Positions 5,719 to 9,147 of a stretch of DNA of 9,147 bases are shown here, one piece after another. The stretch is taken from NCBI GenBank assembly GCA_002378845.1, contig DFRY01000023.1, positions 47,042 through 56,188 of the forward strand, given 5' to 3'. The notes beneath the pieces are model-generated. The model searched no databases, was not told the DNA's origin, and saw nothing but the letters and a program-made list of their open reading frames with translations. The position numbers were made by a program, and so were the translations under genes. The stretch's first letter is position 1. Every line of letters begins with the position of its first letter. The stretch comes from Ruminococcaceae bacterium UBA3451 (GTDB lineage: Bacteria > Bacillota > Clostridia > Oscillospirales > Acutalibacteraceae).

Positions 5719-6900
5719 ATGAATCAATTTGAATTTTATTCTCCTACAAAGGTGCTCTTCGGCAAAGGCGTAGAAACCAAAGTAGGTGCGGAAATTAAGG
5801 CCTGGGGCGGCTCCCGGGTTTTAGTTCACTTTGGCGGCGAAAGCGCAAGGAAAAGTGGTTTGCTTGACCGGGTCGAAGCTTCGCTGAACGCGGCCGGCAT
5901 TGCATTCGTCACCCTGGGCGGCGTGGTTCCGAACCCGCGGCTTGGGCTGGTAAAGGAAGGAATTGAACTGTGCCGCAGGGAAAACGTCGACTTTATTCTG
6001 GCGGTCGGCGGCGGCAGCGTAATTGACTCTGCCAAAGGCATTGCGCTGGGTGTGAAATACGACGGCGATGTTTGGGACTTATACGACGGAATTTCCGAAC
6101 CGACCGGAAGCCTTCCCACGGCAAACATCGTAACGTTAGCCGCAGCAGGAAGTGAAACCAGCGAGCACACCGTTCTCACCAACGAAAACGGCGCAATCAA
6201 GCGGGGGTACGGCCACCCGCTGTGCCGCCCGAAATTCACGCTGATGGATCCGGAACTTACGTATACTCTGCCCCCATACCAGACTGCATGCGGAATCACA
6301 GATATTATGATGCACACGCTGGACCGTTATTTTTCCCCCGGCGGCTGCAACGAAATGACCGACCGCATTGCGGAAGAAGTATTGAAAACCGTGATTCAGT
6401 TCGGCAAAGTCGCCATGAAGGACCCGACAAACTACGACGCGCGTTCCGAAATTATGTGGGCAGGCAGCCTTTCCCACAACGATTTAACCGGCCTTGGCCG
6501 AATCGGCGACTGGGCGCCGCATCAGTTGGAACATGAACTGAGCGGATATTATGACGTTTCTCATGGAGCGGGGCTTGCCGCTGTGTGGGGCGCCTGGGCC
6601 CGCTATGTTTACAAAGCGGACATCATGCGTTTTGCCCGGTACGGAGTAAATGTGTTCGGCCTTGCGCTCAACTATAAAAACCCGGAGGAAACCGCACTGC
6701 AGGCAATTTGCGCCACGGAAGAATACTTCTCCTCCATCGGCATGCCCATTACCATAACCGAGCTGATTGGCAAAAAAATTCCCGACGAAGTAATTGCGGA
6801 GATTGCCGAAAAATGCACGTTCTTCGGCCGCCGCACCATCGGCGGGCTAGTCGTACTGGATAAACCGAAGATTGTTGACATTTACACCGCAGCAAGATAA
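5719..6900 (+). CDS. Iron-containing alcohol dehydrogenase, YqhD/BdhA-type
   Basis: This 393-residue cytoplasmic group III alcohol dehydrogenase is of the type that reduces butyraldehyde and other aldehydes with NAD(P)H. The N-terminal nucleotide domain shows FGGESARKSG (38-47), in the position where YqhD contacts the NADPH 2'-phosphate, and GGGSVIDSAKG (97-107). The C-terminal helical domain carries the four expected metal ligands D195, H199, H268 and H282. These match YqhD D194/H198/H267/H281 shifted by one, in the contexts GITDIMMHTLDRYF and HQLEHELSGYYDVSHGAG. Length and motifs are intact, so it should be active. GGGAGG (5705-5710) lies 8 nt before the ATG. It is the first gene of an operon with a Gfo/Idh/MocA oxidoreductase and is driven by an extended -10 promoter under a probable HxlR operator. 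Family knowledge favours broad aldehyde reduction, either fermentative or as detoxification; the substrate cannot be read from sequence. Confidence 0.96.
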   Translation: MNQFEFYSPTKVLFGKGVETKVGAEIKAWGGSRVLVHFGGESARKSGLLDRVEASLNAAGIAFVTLGGVVPNPRLGLVKEGIELCRRENVDFILAVGGGSVIDSAKGIALGVKYDGDVWDLYDGISEPTGSLPTANIVTLAAAGSETSEHTVLTNENGAIKRGYGHPLCRPKFTLMDPELTYTLPPYQTACGITDIMMHTLDRYFSPGGCNEMTDRIAEEVLKTVIQFGKVAMKDPTNYDARSEIMWAGSLSHNDLTGLGRIGDWAPHQLEHELSGYYDVSHGAGLAAVWGAWARYVYKADIMRFARYGVNVFGLALNYKNPEETALQAICATEEYFSSIGMPITITELIGKKIPDEVIAEIAEKCTFFGRRTIGGLVVLDKPKIVDIYTAAR

Positions 6901-6931
6901 ATCCTGTTTTCCTTTCGAAGAAACAGGATTT
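6899..6931 (+). other. Intercistronic hairpin between the dehydrogenase and oxidoreductase genes
   Basis: AAATCCTGTTT (6899-6909) pairs perfectly with AAACAGGATTT (6921-6931) around an 11-nt loop. The left arm begins inside the TAA stop codon of the dehydrogenase. Only a broken T-tract (ATTTCAAATTT) follows. The next gene begins 26 nt later, and no separate promoter is visible for it. This looks like a weak terminator or an RNA-processing or stability element that lowers expression of the second gene relative to the first. Confidence 0.6.
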
Positions 6932-6957
6932 CAAATTTAATGGGAGGATGAAACCAC

Positions 6958-7944
6958 ATGGAACAAATGCAGCAAAAGAAAATCAACTGGGGTGTTCTTG
7001 GCTGTGCGGGAATTGCGGAAGGCCGAGTCATTCCGGGGCTTTTAAAAGCCGGAAATGCCGTGCTATACGCTATTGCCAGCAGAGGTAACGGCGAAAAGCT
7101 GACGAACTTTCAGCAGAAGTTCCAGCCGGAAGTCGTTTACGAAAGCTATGAAGCCCTACTGGATGACCCGAAGGTGGACGCCGTTTATATTCCCCTGCCA
7201 AACGGCTTGCATTTTGAATGGGTACTGAAGGCAGCAGAAAAAAAGAAGCATATTCTTTGTGAAAAACCGCTCGGCGCAACACAAAAGGAAGCGAAGCAAA
7301 TGCAGGAAGCCTGCGATAAAAACGGCGTTCTGCTGATGGAAGCATTCGCTTACCGTCAAAGCCCCCTCACTTTTCGGGCAAAAAGCATTGTGGATTCCGG
7401 TATTCTGGGGAAACTTCAGCTGATTGAATCCCATTACGGATACAACTTACAGAATGAAGCGAATGTGCGCCTGTCAAAGGAACTGGCCGGCGGCGCAACC
7501 TATGACATCGGATGTTACAACCTGAACCTAATCCGTTACCTTGCGGGGAGCGAACCAACTAAAATTTCCGCTACCGGTAAAGTCAGCGAAAAGTTTGGCG
7601 TAGACCGGGAAAGCACCATCGTTATGGAATTTGAAAACGGCTTGAAGGCAGTTTCACACTGCAGCTTCAATGTTTTCCCGTACTGCGGTTATATGGTGGT
7701 GGGCGACAAAGGAATATTGACCGTTCCGTTTGAATTCAATTCCAAGGGAACAACCAAAATTCAGGTAAAAACCGCAGAAAAGTCGGAGGAATTTGTCGTG
7801 GAATGCCCCGACAACTATATGCTTGAAATTGAGCAGTTCGGAAGAGCTATTCTGGGTGAGGGAGCTCCTTTGATTACGTATGAGGATACGCTCGGCAACG
7901 CCGCTGTCATTGACGAAACGTTACGGCAGCTTTTCGAAAAATAA
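6958..7944 (+). CDS. Gfo/Idh/MocA-family NAD(P)-dependent oxidoreductase
   Basis: This 328-residue, full-length member has an N-terminal Rossmann domain with WGVLGCAGIAEGRVIPGL (11-28; glycines 12, 15 and 18). The family's EKP motif follows (E102-K103-P104), then the alpha/beta substrate domain with GGATYDIGCYNLN (178-190). The DIGCY form, with Y187 in the position often held by histidine, is typical of the dihydrodiol / D-xylose dehydrogenase branch, where the EKP lysine and this tyrosine act in catalysis. It probably oxidises or reduces a hydroxyl/carbonyl on a sugar, polyol or diol in the cytoplasm; the substrate is unknown. GGGAGG (6942-6947) lies 10 nt before the ATG at 6958. A second ATG at 6948 is out of frame. 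It is the second gene of the dehydrogenase operon and ends before a strong terminator, so both enzymes should share the HxlR-linked promoter. Confidence 0.94.
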   Translation: MEQMQQKKINWGVLGCAGIAEGRVIPGLLKAGNAVLYAIASRGNGEKLTNFQQKFQPEVVYESYEALLDDPKVDAVYIPLPNGLHFEWVLKAAEKKKHILCEKPLGATQKEAKQMQEACDKNGVLLMEAFAYRQSPLTFRAKSIVDSGILGKLQLIESHYGYNLQNEANVRLSKELAGGATYDIGCYNLNLIRYLAGSEPTKISATGKVSEKFGVDRESTIVMEFENGLKAVSHCSFNVFPYCGYMVVGDKGILTVPFEFNSKGTTKIQVKTAEKSEEFVVECPDNYMLEIEQFGRAILGEGAPLITYEDTLGNAAVIDETLRQLFEK

Positions 7945-7991
7945 TGTGCCGGCTATTCCTGCATTCAATTTACCCATTCTCGTTAATTTCG

Positions 7992-8038
7992 TAATGCAAA
8001 AGCTCCTGCCGTTACTTGCGGCAGGAGCTTTTGCATTA
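7992..8038. terminator. Bidirectional intrinsic terminator with 20-bp perfect stem
   Basis: Two perfectly complementary 20-nt arms (7992-8011 and 8019-8038) enclose the 7-nt loop TTACTTG. The GC-rich core GCTCCTGCCG is flanked by AAAA on the left and TTTT on the right, so each strand reads as hairpin plus T-tract. It sits 47 bp after the oxidoreductase stop codon and serves the convergent amino acid permease as well, whose TAA stop (8036-8038) forms the right end of the stem. Confidence 0.95.
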
Positions 8039-9147
8039 TTCGGGAGGACTGGAAGGCGGCGTCTTTTCGTCCTTTTCCTTTATTTCTTCCTCCGGATGTT
8101 TCCCCAGTTCATTGGAAAACTCCGTCCGGTATTTCGGACTGCGCAGAATTTGCCGAACCGCGGCTCCTTTTCCGGAACGGCGGTACATTCGGACGAATAT
8201 ATAGCTCACTGAATAAAATATTACCATTATTACACCCGCGATTAATCCGGACGTTTGCCCGGGGACAAACGGCATGCTTACAATGGTGGCAATCAGCGAC
8301 AGCAAAACAAACAGCGAACTGTACGGGAACCCCCAAAGCTGACATTTCCCGTCCGGCGGGCAACCGTTCTTAATCCGAAATCGGATATGCGTCGCCATGA
8401 TAACCACGTAAGTAAAAAGAAGCGCGAATCCGCCGGAGCTGATTAAAAACAAATACACTTTTGGAAACAAAAGACCGAACCCAAGGCCCACGAGCATGGC
8501 GGCACCGGAAAACAGAATTCCGCGGTACGGAACGTCTTTTTTATCTTCCAGCCAGTCCGGTGCCATTCCCTCGTCCGCCAAAGAACGCATCATTCTTCCC
8601 AGACCGAACATGGCGGCCAGCATGGTGGAAAGAATTGCTGTAATCAAAACGATGTTTACGACGGTTCCCGCCCAAGTGATTCCTCTTCGGTTCAAAGCAG
8701 CAACCATAGGGCTCATGTCCTCACTGATGTCCGCAGTAGAAATCAGCGGAAGAATGGCGGCAACCGACAAAATGTACAGCCCGACCAAACCGATGACCGT
8801 ATAATTAATCGCCTTTGGCACCGTGACTTTTGGATTCTCCGCTTCTGAAGAAGCCAGTCCGATAATTTCGAAACCGGCGTAGGAAAACATTACAATCAGC
8901 ATACTTCCTGCTACGCCCTTTATGCCGCCCGGAATAAATATTTCGCTGCCCAACGCACCGTTTCCAACTGCCGGCCTTCCCGGAAAAAAGCCTATAACCA
9001 GCAAAACCGCCATGATGATAAACGAAACGATTGCCAGCAGTTTGACTGCGGCAAGCCCGCTTTCCAGCTTACTTAATTTATCGGCGCCCAGCAAATTCAG
9101 TAAGGTAACCCCAACAATTATCACGCTGCCCAGCAGCGGGATGGATC
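8036..9147 (-). CDS. APC-family amino acid permease (partial, N-terminus beyond window edge)
   Basis: The reading frame is open to the right edge, so the start is not in the window; about 370 residues are visible. A GTG at 9124 is in frame but is internal, because coding-like hydrophobic sequence (SIPLLGS) continues before it. The fragment has about nine hydrophobic segments. It includes the APC family's conserved stretch FSYAGFEIIGLASSEAENP followed by VPKAI, the substrate-site helix 6 region and following loop of amino acid transporters. Family members have 12 helices and about 440-480 residues, so the first three or so helices are missing. A charged, proline-rich cytoplasmic tail (EEEIKEKDEK then PPSSPPE) ends the protein. 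It probably imports or exchanges an amino acid across the cytoplasmic membrane; which one is not evident. It shares its terminator with the convergent oxidoreductase operon and has no obvious functional tie to it. Confidence 0.93.
   Translation of the reverse strand, partial: SIPLLGSVIIVGVTLLNLLGADKLSKLESGLAAVKLLAIVSFIIMAVLLVIGFFPGRPAVGNGALGSEIFIPGGIKGVAGSMLIVMFSYAGFEIIGLASSEAENPKVTVPKAINYTVIGLVGLYILSVAAILPLISTADISEDMSPMVAALNRRGITWAGTVVNIVLITAILSTMLAAMFGLGRMMRSLADEGMAPDWLEDKKDVPYRGILFSGAAMLVGLGFGLLFPKVYLFLISSGGFALLFTYVVIMATHIRFRIKNGCPPDGKCQLWGFPYSSLFVLLSLIATIVSMPFVPGQTSGLIAGVIMVIFYSVSYIFVRMYRRSGKGAAVRQILRSPKYRTEFSNELGKHPEEEIKEKDEKTPPSSPPE

Noticed and set aside
5826..6536. Antisense and alternate-frame ORFs over the iron alcohol dehydrogenase
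   Set aside because: The dehydrogenase frame holds all four metal ligands and the nucleotide motifs; the overlapping frames show no recognisable domain.
9102..9124. GTG at 9124 as the start of the amino acid permease
   Set aside because: The frame continues open and hydrophobic to the window edge, the protein would lack its first helices, and no ribosome site precedes the GTG.
1..9147. Mobile elements, CRISPR arrays, tRNA or rRNA genes, phage genes
   Set aside because: No transposase or integrase frame, no regularly spaced repeats, no cloverleaf-like or rRNA-like segment; the coding density is ordinary.

Overview
The window reads as a stretch of chromosome from a low-to-mid GC Gram-positive anaerobe. 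A clostridial (Oscillospirales/Ruminococcaceae-like) host is an inference from the strong AGGAGG-type ribosome binding sites, tight intrinsic terminators, the BmrC/BmrD-like heterodimeric ABC exporter, an HxlR regulator and a YqhD/BdhA-type iron alcohol dehydrogenase. No marker gene such as rRNA is present to fix the taxon. There are eight genes, two of them cut by the window edges. No mobile element, CRISPR array or RNA gene was seen, and no gene-free stretch exceeds 165 bases.

Layout. (1) 1-3073, minus strand: a two-gene operon for a heterodimeric ABC exporter. The complete upstream subunit (610 aa) has a degenerate Walker B, and its stop codon overlaps the start of the partner subunit (TGATG), which runs off the left edge. 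(2) 3074-3234: a divergent promoter region holding an 18-bp palindrome and a good sigma-A-like promoter. (3) 3235-3789, plus strand: a flavodoxin-fold NAD(P)H-dependent FMN reductase with a four-cysteine cluster, closed by a strong terminator. (4) 3821-5056, minus: a 12-TM MFS transporter converging on the reductase; its stop codon lies in the terminator hairpin. (5) 5202-5570, minus: an HxlR-family regulator with the N-terminal cysteine used for redox sensing in characterised relatives. (6) 5571-5718: a divergent promoter region with an extended -10 promoter overlapped by a repeated ATGTAA operator candidate. (7) 5719-7944, plus: an iron-dependent alcohol dehydrogenase followed by a Gfo/Idh/MocA oxidoreductase, ending at a 20-bp-stem bidirectional terminator. 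(8) 8036-9147, minus: an APC-family amino acid permease, cut at its N-terminus by the right edge.

How it may work together (inference): the HxlR regulator probably controls the divergent dehydrogenase/oxidoreductase pair and possibly itself and the MFS gene downstream. With the FMN reductase and two export systems nearby, the middle of the window looks like a carbonyl/electrophile or xenobiotic response neighbourhood. Each family is known; the combination and its regulation are the less ordinary part.
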